Made by a program: the position numbers and the translations under genes
Notes under the pieces: model-generated
The model's input: the letters and a program-made list of their open reading frames with translations, nothing else
What the model was told of the DNA's origin: nothing
Database searches by the model: none
Source of the DNA: Fluviirhizobium alvei
GTDB lineage: Bacteria; Pseudomonadota; Alphaproteobacteria; Rhizobiales; Rhizobiaceae
Assembly (NCBI RefSeq): GCF_030551875.1
Contig: NZ_JAUOZU010000001.1
Location: 434,001-498,000, forward strand
Reading direction: 5' to 3'
DNA length: 64,000 nucleotides
In this document: positions 35,286 to 44,486 of the stretch, in pieces
Position numbering within the stretch: the stretch's first letter is position 1
Layout of the letters: each line of letters opens with the position of its first letter

Positions 35286-35540
35286 TTATTCCCGGTCGAG
35301 CGCTTCGGCTCCGGTCGGCTTGCCGCTGCGGTCGAGACGGATCTTCTCGATCCTTGCTTCGGCGGCATTGAGCAGCGCTTCGCAATGTTTCTTCAGCGCT
35401 TCGCCGCGTTCGTAGATCTCGATCGACTTGTCGAGCGCCACGTCACCACGTTCCAGGCTCGAGACGATGGTTTCGAGTTCAGCCACGGCCTGTTCGAAAG
35501 TCAGTGCGCTGACATCGTTCTTTGCGGTCGCGTCCACCAT
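35286..35540 (-). CDS. xseB: Exodeoxyribonuclease VII small subunit
   Basis: The protein has 84 residues. [42 protein letters not shown] is the whole XseB helical hairpin. It forms the multi-copy partner of XseA, which is not in this window. The ATG at 35540 is 2 bp after the stop of the histone-deacetylase-like gene, so the two are co-transcribed; an ATG at 35564 is an alternative. Confidence 0.93.
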   Translation of the reverse strand: MVDATAKNDVSALTFEQAVAELETIVSSLERGDVALDKSIEIYERGEALKKHCEALLNAAEARIEKIRLDRSGKPTGAEALDRE

Positions 35541-35542
35541 CT

Positions 35543-36469
35543 TCAACCCTTCATCAATCGGCAAATATGCAGGCCCGCCGATTCGGCCAGCCCTTCGAGA
35601 TCATAGCCGCCCTCAAGCAGGCTGACGACCCGGTCGGAGGCATATTTCCCCGCGATTTCCATCAGTTCGGCCGTCACCCAGTCGAAATCGTCACCGGTAA
35701 AATTCAGCTGGGCAAGCGGATCGCGGTGATGCGCGTCGAAACCGGCGGAAATCAGCAGGATATCTGGTCGGAAATTGTGAAGTGCGGGAAACACGCGGTC
35801 GCGCATTGCTTCCCGGAAGCTTGCACCATCCGAATAGGGCCTAAGCGGTGCATTGACGATGTTACCGACGCCGGTCTCGTCGCGGGCACCGGTGCCGGGA
35901 TAAAGCGGCATCTGGTGAGTCGAGCAGAACAGCACGGATTTGTCGCGCTCGAAAATATCCTGGGTACCGTTGCCGTGATGGACATCGAAATCGACGATCG
36001 CGACCCGTTCAGCTCCATGTGCCTTCTGCGCATGGCGGGCGGCTATGGCGATCGTATTGAAGAAGCAGAAGCCCATTGCCTTGTCATGCTCGGCATGATG
36101 CCCCGGCGGGCGGCAGGCGATGAAGGCATTGTCGGCCCGTTTGGCAAACACATCGTCGACCGCAGCCATCGCACCGCCGATGGCGGTCAGCGCGGCCTTG
36201 AGGCTGGCCGGCGAGGCATAGGTATCGGCTTCGACCTGGGACAAACCTTCTTCCGGCATCGATCGCATCACCGAAAACAGATGCGATTCGGGATGGGCCA
36301 GAAGAACGGCATCCTCATTGGCGACAGGCGCCTCGATCCGCTCAAGCTTGGAGAAATTTTCATGTTCCAGCGCCGCATTGAGCGCGCGCAGCCGGTCCGG
36401 TCGTTCCGGATGCCCCTCCGGCACGAGATGTTCGAGAAAGATCGGATGTTCGTAAAGCCGTGTCGTCAT
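35543..36469 (-). CDS. Histone deacetylase family hydrolase
   Basis: A 308-residue protein of the arginase/deacetylase fold. [49 protein letters not shown] and [11 protein letters not shown] provide the zinc ligands and the catalytic His pair. In bacteria these enzymes act on acetylated polyamines or small metabolites rather than histones; the substrate here is not known. The ATG at 36469 (MTTRLYEH) matches the family start. It forms an operon with xseB, a common order in rhizobia. Confidence 0.9.
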   Translation of the reverse strand: MTTRLYEHPIFLEHLVPEGHPERPDRLRALNAALEHENFSKLERIEAPVANEDAVLLAHPESHLFSVMRSMPEEGLSQVEADTYASPASLKAALTAIGGAMAAVDDVFAKRADNAFIACRPPGHHAEHDKAMGFCFFNTIAIAARHAQKAHGAERVAIVDFDVHHGNGTQDIFERDKSVLFCSTHQMPLYPGTGARDETGVGNIVNAPLRPYSDGASFREAMRDRVFPALHNFRPDILLISAGFDAHHRDPLAQLNFTGDDFDWVTAELMEIAGKYASDRVVSLLEGGYDLEGLAESAGLHICRLMKG

Positions 36470-36619
36470 GGTGAGGATATAGCCTGTCACCTCGCCAAGG
36501 TCCATCTGGACCGACCCTCGCGCCTCGTAAATCGGAAAGCTCTAATAAGTGCGATTGACAAGTTGGCATGCGTTTGTGACAGAGAGCCATGGTTAATGCT
36601 TTGGAAGGGGAGATATCCG

Positions 36620-37216
36620 ATGGCAAACCTCACGCTGAACCAGGGCGCGCAGACGCTCGACACAATGCTGGGCTCGACCCTTGCTCGTAAGGCGGCAATT
36701 GCCGTCGGCGGCAGCCTGTTCCTCGCCGCCCTGTCGCAGATCGCGATTGGCTGGCCGGTTCCGACCACCCTGCAGACGCTCGCGGTGATACTGATCGGCC
36801 TCACCTGCGGCTTCCGCCTCGCCATGGCCACCGTCGGTCTCTACTTGATCGAAGGCGCGCTCGGCCTGCCGGTGTTCGCCCAGTTCAAGTCCCTGATGCC
36901 GCTTGGCCCGTCCGCCGGCTATCTGGTTGGCTTCTTCTTCCAGGCCGCCATCATCGGCTATCTGGTGGATCGCGGTTTTGCGCGCGGTTTCATCGGCGCC
37001 GCCATCGCGGTCGTGATTGGCGAAGTTGTCATGTTTTCCTGCGGTGTTGCCTGGCTTTCGACCTTCATGGGCCAGCCGACGCTGGTTGAAAACCTTTCGG
37101 CTGCCTTTACCGTCGGCGTCGTCCCGTTCATCGCGATCGATCTCGTCAAGGCAGCCCTTGCGATCGTGATCGCCCGCGGTGCGCTCTCCGGCATTGCACA
37201 TCTGGTCCGTGGCTGA
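36620..37216 (+). CDS. bioY: Biotin transporter BioY
   Basis: A 198-residue membrane protein with six hydrophobic segments. WPVPTTLQTLAVILIGLTCG, EGALGLPVF and GPSAGYLVGFFFQAAIIGYL are BioY hallmarks. It is the substrate-binding S component of an ECF-type biotin importer. The energy components BioM and BioN are not adjacent, so it works alone or with modules elsewhere. The ATG at 36620 has an AGGGGAGA site. It is divergent to the deacetylase-like gene. Confidence 0.93.
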   Translation: MANLTLNQGAQTLDTMLGSTLARKAAIAVGGSLFLAALSQIAIGWPVPTTLQTLAVILIGLTCGFRLAMATVGLYLIEGALGLPVFAQFKSLMPLGPSAGYLVGFFFQAAIIGYLVDRGFARGFIGAAIAVVIGEVVMFSCGVAWLSTFMGQPTLVENLSAAFTVGVVPFIAIDLVKAALAIVIARGALSGIAHLVRG

Positions 37217-37250
37217 TCGTCCAGCCAACACCGATGAAACGAGGGTGCCC

Positions 37251-37682
37251 GTGCGTTTGCGCGGGCATCATTTTTTGTGCATCCTCACCTATCGCGGCTA
37301 TGGCTATACGCCCGCTTTCGTTGCCAATATGAGCGAAATCGTCGCGGCGATTTCCAATGGTCGCCCGGTTGAACTGTCAGAAGGTCCGGACGATATCTGC
37401 AACGGCTTCACCGAAGCCTGCCGGGCGATTTCCGATCACGATTGTTCGCTTGAAAGCACGCGCACGATGGACCGCGTGGCTTTGCTTTCGGTCCTCGAAC
37501 TGTTGCCGGAACTGGCTTTGAATGAGCCTGTCACGCTTGATGCGGTGCGGATCGCGGCCTTGCGTGCCGCCTTCGCCGATGGCTCGCTCAGAGCCGCCTG
37601 TGCGGATTGTTCCTGGCGTGATTTCTGTACCGAGATTGCCGCTGACGGTTTTTCCGGCGTCAGGCTTTCGCCTGCCAGATAG
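37251..37682 (+). CDS. DUF1284 family protein
   Basis: A 143-residue protein that starts VRLRGHHFLCILTYRGYGY, the DUF1284 signature. Several cysteines (DICNGFTEACR, DHDCSLE, RAACADCSWRDFCTE) suggest an iron-sulphur cluster or metal site. The GTG at 37251 has a GAGG site; an earlier GTG (37209) overlaps bioY. It lies 34 bp after bioY and is probably in its transcript. Function is unknown. Confidence 0.8.
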   Translation: MRLRGHHFLCILTYRGYGYTPAFVANMSEIVAAISNGRPVELSEGPDDICNGFTEACRAISDHDCSLESTRTMDRVALLSVLELLPELALNEPVTLDAVRIAALRAAFADGSLRAACADCSWRDFCTEIAADGFSGVRLSPAR

Positions 37683-37688
37683 CCGAAA

Positions 37689-38276
37689 TCACATCCAGGT
37701 CGCGTTTGTGCCTTCGATCTTCAGAATGCGGTCCTGCGGAATGTCGAGCTTGGCGGCATCCTCGGCTGAATAGGCACCCGTCAGTTTGAGCAGGCAGCGA
37801 ACCACGCCGCCATGGCAGACGCAGACCGTATCGCGCTCGATGGAGCGGAACCAGGATCCCACTCGCCAGGACAGGATCTCGTAGCTTTCGGCCAGACGCC
37901 CGGGCGGTACGAAATCCCATTTGTTCGCTTCGCGTTCCGCGAGCTTGTCGGCATCGGTAGTGGCAAGTTCGCGTGTCGTCTTGCCTTCCCAGTCGCCGAA
38001 GCAGATTTCGACCAGCCGTGGCTCAAGCCGGTAGGTGGAAGGATCAAGCCCAGCCGCTTCGCGCAGCCGTTCCATCGTTTCGCGCGCCCGGCCAAGCGGG
38101 CTCGAAACATAGTCGTAGCGGGAAAGATCGCCAGCAAGGTCGGCGAGTTTTTCGCCGTTGCCGGTCGCCTGCCGGCGACCGAGATCGTTGAGCGGAATAT
38201 CATGCTGACCTTGCAGGCGATATTCGGCATTCCAGTCTGTCTGCCCGTGACGGATGATGAAATGTGTCAGGGGCAT
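37689..38276 (-). CDS. Histidine phosphatase family protein
   Basis: A 195-residue phosphoglycerate-mutase-like protein. FIIRHGQTDWN holds the catalytic His, SPLGRARETME the second Arg, and VCVCHGGVVRCLL the C-terminal His. The substrate could be a sugar phosphate or a cofactor precursor. Convergent with the DUF1284 gene and 10 bp after fabI on the same strand, so an operon with fabI is likely. Confidence 0.9.
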   Translation of the reverse strand: MPLTHFIIRHGQTDWNAEYRLQGQHDIPLNDLGRRQATGNGEKLADLAGDLSRYDYVSSPLGRARETMERLREAAGLDPSTYRLEPRLVEICFGDWEGKTTRELATTDADKLAEREANKWDFVPPGRLAESYEILSWRVGSWFRSIERDTVCVCHGGVVRCLLKLTGAYSAEDAAKLDIPQDRILKIEGTNATWM

Positions 38277-38286
38277 CGCCGGACTG

Positions 38287-39105
38287 TTACTCCTTGACCA
38301 CCGAAATGTCCGGAGCATCGACGGCCTTCATGCCGACCACATGGTAGCCGGAATCGGCGTGGTGGACCTCACCGGTCACCGAACGCGACAGGTCCGACAG
38401 CATGTAGAGGCCGACATCGCCGACTTCCTCGATGCTGACGGTGCGACGCAGCGGCGCATTATACTCGTTCCACTTCAGGATATAGCGGAAATCGCCGATA
38501 CCCGAGGCGGCAAGCGTCTTGATCGGGCCGGCCGAAATCGCATTGACGCGGATGTTCTTCGGGCCGAGATCAACGGCGAGATATTTCACGCTCGCTTCAA
38601 GCGCGGCCTTGGCTACGCCCATGACGTTATAGTTCGGCATCACCTTTTCGGCGCCGTAATAGGTCAGCGTCAGCATCGAACCGCCATCGGTCATCAGCTT
38701 TTCGGCGCGACGGGCAACGGAGGTGAAGGAATAGACCGAAATGCGCATGGTCTTGTCGAAATTGTCGGGCGTCGTATCGACATAACGACCCGTCAGCTCG
38801 TCCTTGTCGGAAAAGCCGATCGCATGAACGAGAAAATCGATCTTGCCCCAGATCTTTTCGATCTCGGCGAAAGCCGCATCGATCGAGGCTTCGTCGGAGA
38901 CGTCGCAGTCGCCGGCCACGATGGCGCCAATCTCGGCCGCCAGCGGCTCGACGCGCTTTTTCAGAGCTTCACCCTGGTATGTGAAGGCGATTTCGCCGCC
39001 CTGGGCATGAATGGCTTTCGCGATTCCCCAGGCGATGGACCGGTTGTTGGCCACGCCCATGATGACGCCGCGCTTGCCAGCCATCAATCCGCCAGATTGC
39101 ACCAT
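38287..39105 (-). CDS. fabI: Enoyl-ACP reductase (NADH) FabI
   Basis: The protein has 272 residues. GVANNRSIAWGIAKAI is the nucleotide-binding loop, LVHAIGFSDKDEL follows, and the catalytic Tyr-x6-Lys lies in NYNVMGVAKAALEASVKYLA. It performs the last reduction of the fatty-acid elongation cycle. The ATG at 39105 has a perfect AGGAGG site; the frame extends 20 codons further without support. It is upstream of the histidine phosphatase gene. Confidence 0.95.
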   Translation of the reverse strand: MVQSGGLMAGKRGVIMGVANNRSIAWGIAKAIHAQGGEIAFTYQGEALKKRVEPLAAEIGAIVAGDCDVSDEASIDAAFAEIEKIWGKIDFLVHAIGFSDKDELTGRYVDTTPDNFDKTMRISVYSFTSVARRAEKLMTDGGSMLTLTYYGAEKVMPNYNVMGVAKAALEASVKYLAVDLGPKNIRVNAISAGPIKTLAASGIGDFRYILKWNEYNAPLRRTVSIEEVGDVGLYMLSDLSRSVTGEVHHADSGYHVVGMKAVDAPDISVVKE

Positions 39106-39271
39106 GGAAACCCTCCTGGAACTAGAACAACGTCCGCCTATGGCACAGGGCGCGCGGCGGTTCAAGCGCCGCTCACATCATCAAATGTTAGCAAAAGCAA
39201 GATTTGGTGTTTCGTGGAGATGCAGAATAGGGTGCCCTGAGCGATTATTCACAGGCACTTTAACCGCTCTG

Positions 39272-40462
39272 TCACAGAAAGAGACCTTCGCGAAGCGAGC
39301 GCATCAGATCGATGACTTTCTGATCCGGATGATCCCACAGCATGACGCGGATTTCCACGATCATATCGCCGAATCCGCCGCCGCCGCGCGGCAATCCATG
39401 GCCTGCAATGCGGATCGTATGGTCGGAACCGGTCCAGGGCGGCACATCGACCTTGACCTCGCCTTTCGGCGTCTCGACTACGGTCTGGCAACCGAGCACG
39501 GCATTTTCGATATCGACCCGTTGCACCGTGCGCAGGTCGTTTCCATCCACCCGATACCAGCTGTGGCTCTTCACACGAAGCCGCGCGACCACATCGCCAC
39601 GCTTCATGTTGGGAAGCTTGTGGCCATAGCCTTCGATACGGACGATCGATCCTTCGGTCGCATCCTCCGGCAGCGGAACCGATACCATCTTGCCATCGGG
39701 TAGCGTGACGCTCGGATTGATGCGGTTGATCAGGTCCTCGATCGACACCCAGGCGTCGACATGCATGTCCGGCGCCTTGTCCGGCGGCGGCACCTGACGC
39801 GTCAGGCGCTTGACGAGATAGGAAAGAAGATCGCGGGCAGGCGAGGGACGCGGCTCGCCGGAATCATCCGGGCCGCGGTCGTTAAATCCGTGCGCATGGT
39901 CGCGCTGGCTCTGGTACGTCTCCTGACGGGCTGCGCTGGCCTGGGCTTGCGACTGGGCGCCAGCCTGTGCCCGGCCCGCTTGCGCCTGGGCATATTGCGC
40001 CTGGCCATAGGAGGATTGTGCCGATTGCCAGCTGCTTTTACGGGTGCCGAAAATGCGGGCGACGACATCTTCTGCCTGTTGCAGTTCGGCTTCGCCGGCA
40101 TCGGGATGCATGGCAGCCGCCGCAGCAGCGGCAGCGGCAGCGGCGCGCGCCTCGGCTGCGCGGGCTTCGGCTTCCTCCCGCGCCTTTTCGGCGCGACGTT
40201 CCATGAAGGTCTGTTCACGCTGGGGCTTGCCGGAGGCGGCAGCGGCTTGTGCCTTGGCATGGGCCTCGTCGTAACGCCGGCGCTTGTCCGGATCTTTCAA
40301 AAGATCATAGGCCTGGCCGATTTCAGCGAATTTTTGGGCCGCCAGCGGGTCGTCGGGATTCTGGTCAGGATGCAGTTCCTTGGCAGCCGAACGCCAGGCA
40401 GCCTTGATCTCCTGCTGGTCGGCAGACCGGCTCACACCAAGAATGTAATAGGGATCCCGCAT
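39272..40462 (-). CDS. DnaJ-like co-chaperone
   Basis: A 396-residue protein with an N-terminal J domain (MRDPYYILGVSRSADQQEIK, HPD in ELHPDQNPDDPLAAQKFAEI), a long Ala/Gln/Arg-rich low-complexity linker (about 75-230), and a C-terminal DnaJ_C substrate-binding domain ending RIAGHGLPRGGGGFGDMIVE. The zinc-finger repeats are missing, so it is of the CbpA (type II) kind. It would stimulate DnaK. The ATG at 40462 is chosen; a GTG three codons earlier is possible. Confidence 0.88.
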   Translation of the reverse strand: MRDPYYILGVSRSADQQEIKAAWRSAAKELHPDQNPDDPLAAQKFAEIGQAYDLLKDPDKRRRYDEAHAKAQAAAASGKPQREQTFMERRAEKAREEAEARAAEARAAAAAAAAAAAMHPDAGEAELQQAEDVVARIFGTRKSSWQSAQSSYGQAQYAQAQAGRAQAGAQSQAQASAARQETYQSQRDHAHGFNDRGPDDSGEPRPSPARDLLSYLVKRLTRQVPPPDKAPDMHVDAWVSIEDLINRINPSVTLPDGKMVSVPLPEDATEGSIVRIEGYGHKLPNMKRGDVVARLRVKSHSWYRVDGNDLRTVQRVDIENAVLGCQTVVETPKGEVKVDVPPWTGSDHTIRIAGHGLPRGGGGFGDMIVEIRVMLWDHPDQKVIDLMRSLREGLFL

Positions 40463-40544
40463 CAAACTCACCGGAACACGTCAAATAGTCCAACAGGTTT
40501 CAATCAAGTGACCGCTCAAAAAGCGGTGCGGGATCATCCCGGCT

Positions 40545-41006
40545 TCAGCCAATTTCACGAAATTCCACGATCTGCCATTCGCCGCTTCCGACCAGGCAGG
40601 CCCGACCGGAGAATTTGGAAATGCCACGGTAGGAATGGCGCGTGGTTTCAAACAGTCTGCAGACATAGCTGCCGTTATTCTCTTCCCGGATCGAATTGAT
40701 CACGCCGGCACTGCCGGTCGAGCGATTGGCCCAGGGAATGGGCGTTCCGGCATTCTTCGAAAGATCTGCCGAACTCACCGCATTGCGGATCGTATTCTCA
40801 TCCGACGTGCTGTCGGATGCGGTTGCCGGATTCGTCGCGATCGCATTGGTGACGAGATTCTTGTCCGTCGAATCCATGCCGGCAATATCCATGCCGCCGC
40901 CCATGCATCCAGAAAGCGCAACCCCGCCGGCCACCACCAGCATCCAACCGCATGCAGGGGCAACAAATCGCTTTTGGCCGGGTCTTTGCTTTGCTATGTC
41001 TCGCAA
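40545..41006 (-). CDS. RT0821/Lpp0805 family lipoprotein
   Basis: The protein has 153 residues. A signal segment ends with the lipobox ALSGC (Cys34), followed by GGGMDIAG. The C-terminal part ([38 protein letters not shown]) is the 17-kDa antigen-like surface domain found in Rickettsia and rhizobia. It is probably an outer-membrane lipoprotein. It is divergent to pdxH and 83 bp upstream of the DnaJ-like gene on the same strand. Confidence 0.8.
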   Translation of the reverse strand: MRDIAKQRPGQKRFVAPACGWMLVVAGGVALSGCMGGGMDIAGMDSTDKNLVTNAIATNPATASDSTSDENTIRNAVSSADLSKNAGTPIPWANRSTGSAGVINSIREENNGSYVCRLFETTRHSYRGISKFSGRACLVGSGEWQIVEFREIG

Positions 41007-41054
41007 CGGTTAACGCCTGACGATACTCGAACAGAAAAGGGCATTTGGCAGATC

Positions 41055-41669
41055 ATGAGCGAAAATGAGTTAAGAACCGGTGACTTTACCGACGAGAACG
41101 AACCATTTTCTCTTTTTGGCACATGGCTCAAGGACGCGGAAACCTCGGAAATCAACGATCCCAATGCGTTGGCGCTGGCAACGGTGGACGAGCATGGCAT
41201 GCCCAATGTCCGCATGGTGCTGCTGAAGGGCTTCGATATGCAGGGCTTCGTGTTCTACACCAATTACGAAAGCACCAAGGGGCAGGAGATTCTGGGCCAG
41301 GGCAAGGCCGCCATGGTGTTTCACTGGAAATCGCTGCGACGTCAGGTGCGCATCCGCGGCGCCATCGCACCGGTCAGCGATGCCGAAGCCGATGAGTATT
41401 TCGATAGCCGGGCGCGCGGCAGCCGCATCGGCGCCTGGGCTTCCAAACAGTCGCGCCCGCTCGAAAGCCGCTTTGCGCTTGAAAAGGCGGTGGCTGAATA
41501 TACGATGAAATTCGGCATCGGCTCCATTCCGCGCCCGCCACACTGGTCTGGCTTCCGGCTCGATCCGGTTTCGATCGAATTCTGGCATGACCGGCCTTTC
41601 CGCCTGCATGACCGGATCGAATTCATCCGCGCCGGCGAAGGCTGGGAAAAGGTGCGCAAATATCCCTGA
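41055..41669 (+). CDS. pdxH: Pyridoxamine 5'-phosphate oxidase
   Basis: The protein has 204 residues. [45 protein letters not shown] and the C-terminal [24 protein letters not shown] are PdxH signatures. It uses FMN and oxygen to make pyridoxal 5'-phosphate. The ATG at 41055 is the one closest to the family start. Its stop codon abuts the end of the polysaccharide deacetylase gene (convergent). Confidence 0.95.
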   Translation: MSENELRTGDFTDENEPFSLFGTWLKDAETSEINDPNALALATVDEHGMPNVRMVLLKGFDMQGFVFYTNYESTKGQEILGQGKAAMVFHWKSLRRQVRIRGAIAPVSDAEADEYFDSRARGSRIGAWASKQSRPLESRFALEKAVAEYTMKFGIGSIPRPPHWSGFRLDPVSIEFWHDRPFRLHDRIEFIRAGEGWEKVRKYP

Positions 41670-42722
41670 TCAGCCCATCAGGCGGAAGGGAATGCCGGAG
41701 GCAAGCGCGCGCACATAGCGCGCCTTCTGGTAAAGTCCGTTAAGCGAAATCCGGGGCAGGGCCGTCATGTCCGCCATCATGTCAGGTGTCAGGACGCCCG
41801 GCCTTGTCGTCACGGCCATCGCCAGCCCGGAGGCTGAAATCATCGCCCGTTCGCGTGGCGATACCGAACGCTGGTCACCGTAGGGATAGGCAAATGCGAT
41901 CGCCTCCCTGCCGCTGATCTCACGCACCAGCGCTGCCGAGCTGCGGATTTCTTCCTTGGCTTCGTCGGCATCGAGCCGGGCAAGGCCGCGATGGCTGATC
42001 GTATGGGCTCCATAGCTGCAAAGCCCGTCGGCAAGCAGCGACTGAAGCGCATCGGCCCGCATCGTCAGGTCGCGGGTCAATTGCAACGGATCAAGACCGG
42101 TGGCGAGGGCCGCGCGATCAAGTGCCGCAACCGCCTCTGCTTCATTCGAACGATTGACGATGCCGGCGACCTGCTCGAAGGCCAGCCGCTTGTCGGCAGT
42201 GCTCACCGTTGGCAATCGCACCGGACCGTCGCTGAAGTCGATGGCGAGCTTGTCGCTCTGTCTCAGGAGCGCTTCGAGCGTTTCCCACCACATGGAATGC
42301 GTTGCTTCCACAAAGCCGCGGGTGATGAAGATCGTATAGGGCACGCCATGTCGCCGGAAGACCGGTGCCGCATGGTCGCGATTGTTGCAGTAGCCATCAT
42401 CGAGCGTGAAACAGGCAAAGGGGCGCATATTGTCCGAGGCCAGCCGCGTGCGCAAATCGGACAGCGCGATGAATTCGTAGCCCTGTGCGGCAAGCGTCCG
42501 GATGGCGGTATCGAGAAATTCCGGCGTTACGCTCAGAATGTCATTCGGCTGAAAATCACCCGATGGCGCCGGCCTGACCTGATGCAGCGTGAAAATCACG
42601 CCGCGGCCACGCATCCCTTCGAAGAGGCCTGCGAGATTGAGAAGGCTCGCGGCTTCCAGCCCTGCCGTGATGATGCTGCGTTTGACGAGCGGACGCGCGA
42701 GCGCCTTGATGGATTTCAACAT
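41670..42722 (-). CDS. NodB-type polysaccharide deacetylase
   Basis: The protein has 350 residues. FACFTLDDGYCNNRDHA is the catalytic D-D pair, YGAHTISHRGL provides the zinc-binding His residues, and IAFAYPYGDQRSV follows. The N-terminus (VIFTLHQVRPAPSGDF) is typical of deacetylases linked to surface polysaccharides. No signal peptide is clear. No glycosyltransferases are adjacent, so the target polymer is unknown. Confidence 0.88.
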   Translation of the reverse strand: MLKSIKALARPLVKRSIITAGLEAASLLNLAGLFEGMRGRGVIFTLHQVRPAPSGDFQPNDILSVTPEFLDTAIRTLAAQGYEFIALSDLRTRLASDNMRPFACFTLDDGYCNNRDHAAPVFRRHGVPYTIFITRGFVEATHSMWWETLEALLRQSDKLAIDFSDGPVRLPTVSTADKRLAFEQVAGIVNRSNEAEAVAALDRAALATGLDPLQLTRDLTMRADALQSLLADGLCSYGAHTISHRGLARLDADEAKEEIRSSAALVREISGREAIAFAYPYGDQRSVSPRERAMISASGLAMAVTTRPGVLTPDMMADMTALPRISLNGLYQKARYVRALASGIPFRLMG

Positions 42723-42792
42723 GGGTCACTTTCCGCGATCGCATCGTGAGGAGATAATCCTATGGCGTGCGCGTTAAGCCTTGGTTGAAATT

Positions 42793-43053
42793 TTATTCCA
42801 CGATCTGGAGGTCGTTGATCACGCGCTTGCCGTCGGTTTCCGTGTAGAAAACCACGACTTTCACGCCCTTCTTCAGTCCGTCGAAGTTGAATTCCTCCGG
42901 CGCCTGGTACTTCTTGCCATCATCGAGCACGAGGCTGAGGCTGTCCTCGTCGACACCCTGGATCACACCTTCGGTATCTCCGCTCTCGGCGAAGGAATTG
43001 AATGGCTGCATCAGGAATGCGGCACCCAGAAATAGAGCGACCAGAAAGCGCAT
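42793..43053 (-). CDS. DUF1344 small secreted protein
   Basis: An 86-residue protein with a Sec signal (MRFLVALFLGAAFLMQPFNSFA). The mature part GVIQGVDEDSLSLVLDDGKKYQAPEEF and VVVFYTETDGKRVINDLQIV forms a small beta-rich domain of the DUF1344 family. It is probably periplasmic. The ATG at 43053 has an AGGGAA site. Function is unknown. Confidence 0.82.
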   Translation of the reverse strand: MRFLVALFLGAAFLMQPFNSFAESGDTEGVIQGVDEDSLSLVLDDGKKYQAPEEFNFDGLKKGVKVVVFYTETDGKRVINDLQIVE

Positions 43054-43370
43054 TTTTGTTCCCTTGACCTGACGTTTCGTAATTTTCTTGTTGGTCACCT
43101 TGTCATCCCCGAATGTGGCGAAATTTTTCTCGAAAAGAGATTTTGCAGTCCCAAAGTGTTAACAGGAACAGATCCGTTGGCAAGGTCGCATTGCGATCGC
43201 CGGTTGCCCTTGATCGGGTTCCGACGCGGTGCGCCGAACCTCCGGTGGGCGGCTGTCCCTTCGATGCCAGCCAAAAACACAATTCTCGCTTCATTTTTAT
43301 GACGACAGGCACTATGAGTGCCGCCAACCGTCATTGCCGGGAAACCAAGCCGGCCCGCTGGAAGCCACCT

Positions 43371-44468
43371 ATGTCGCACAATACATTCGGCCATCTGTTT
43401 CGCGTGACCACCTGGGGAGAAAGCCACGGCCCGGCTCTCGGCTGCGTGGTGGATGGTTGCCCTCCCGGCATTCGCTTTACGCGATCGGAGATCCAGCATT
43501 GGCTGGACCTGCGCAAGCCGGGCCAGTCGAGCTTCGTGACCCAGCGCCGCGAGGATGATCAGGTGAAGATTCTGTCGGGCGTCATGCCCGAGGCGGATGG
43601 CGAGACCTATGTGACGACCGGAACGCCGATCTCGATGCTGATCGAGAATACCGACCAGCGCTCGAAGGATTACGGCGAAATCGCCCGCCAGTATCGTCCG
43701 GGCCATGCCGATTATACCTATGACGTCAAATACGGCATTCGCGACTATCGCGGTGGCGGCCGTTCTTCGGCGCGCGAAACCGCTGCGCGTGTGGCCGCCG
43801 GCGGTCTTGCCCGCAAGGTTGTTCCGGGCGTGACCGTCCGCGCCGCCCTCGTGCAGATCGGCATTCACAAGATCAACCGCGCCAACTGGGACTGGGCCGA
43901 AACCACCCGCAATCCGTTCTTCGCGCCCGATCCGGAAATCGTTCCGGTCTGGGAAGAGTATCTTTCGGACATCCGCAAGAAGGGCTCTTCCATCGGCGCC
44001 GTGATCGAGGTCGTCGCCGAGGGCGTGCCGGCCGGCATCGGTGCGCCGATCTATGCCAAGCTCGACCAGGATATCGCTTCCAACCTGATGTCGATCAACG
44101 CCGTAAAGGGCGTCGAGATCGGCAACGGCTTTGCTGCTGCTGAAATTACCGGCGAGGAAAATGCCGACGAAATGCGGATCGGCGCTGATGGTAAGCCGGT
44201 CTTCCTCTCCAACCATGCCGGCGGCATCCTCGGTGGCATTTCCACCGGCCAGCCGATCGTCGCCCGCTTTGCCGTCAAGCCGACCTCCTCGATCCTGACC
44301 GAGCGGCGCTCGATCGACGCCGACATGCACGAGGTCATGCTGCGGACCAAGGGTCGGCACGATCCCTGTGTCGGAATTCGGGCGGTTCCTGTCGGTGAGG
44401 CCATGGTTGCCTGCACCATTGCCGATCATTATCTGCGAGACCGCGGCCAGACCGGCCGTCTCGATTGA
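43371..44468 (+). CDS. aroC: Chorismate synthase
   Basis: The protein has 365 residues. [23 protein letters not shown], the RRxD-like [42 protein letters not shown] and [20 protein letters not shown] identify it. It makes chorismate with reduced FMN as catalyst. It begins with the ATG at 43371 and ends 18 bp before ribB, so the two form an operon. Most of the frame is overlapped on the minus strand by a long open frame, which is rejected. Confidence 0.97.
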   Translation: MSHNTFGHLFRVTTWGESHGPALGCVVDGCPPGIRFTRSEIQHWLDLRKPGQSSFVTQRREDDQVKILSGVMPEADGETYVTTGTPISMLIENTDQRSKDYGEIARQYRPGHADYTYDVKYGIRDYRGGGRSSARETAARVAAGGLARKVVPGVTVRAALVQIGIHKINRANWDWAETTRNPFFAPDPEIVPVWEEYLSDIRKKGSSIGAVIEVVAEGVPAGIGAPIYAKLDQDIASNLMSINAVKGVEIGNGFAAAEITGEENADEMRIGADGKPVFLSNHAGGILGGISTGQPIVARFAVKPTSSILTERRSIDADMHEVMLRTKGRHDPCVGIRAVPVGEAMVACTIADHYLRDRGQTGRLD

Positions 44469-44486
44469 AATCTGGGAGACGATTAC

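Noticed and set aside
35522-36619. A long plus-strand extension in front of bioY
   Set aside because: It runs antisense to xseB and the deacetylase-like gene; BioY similarity starts at the ATG at 36620, which has its own ribosome site.
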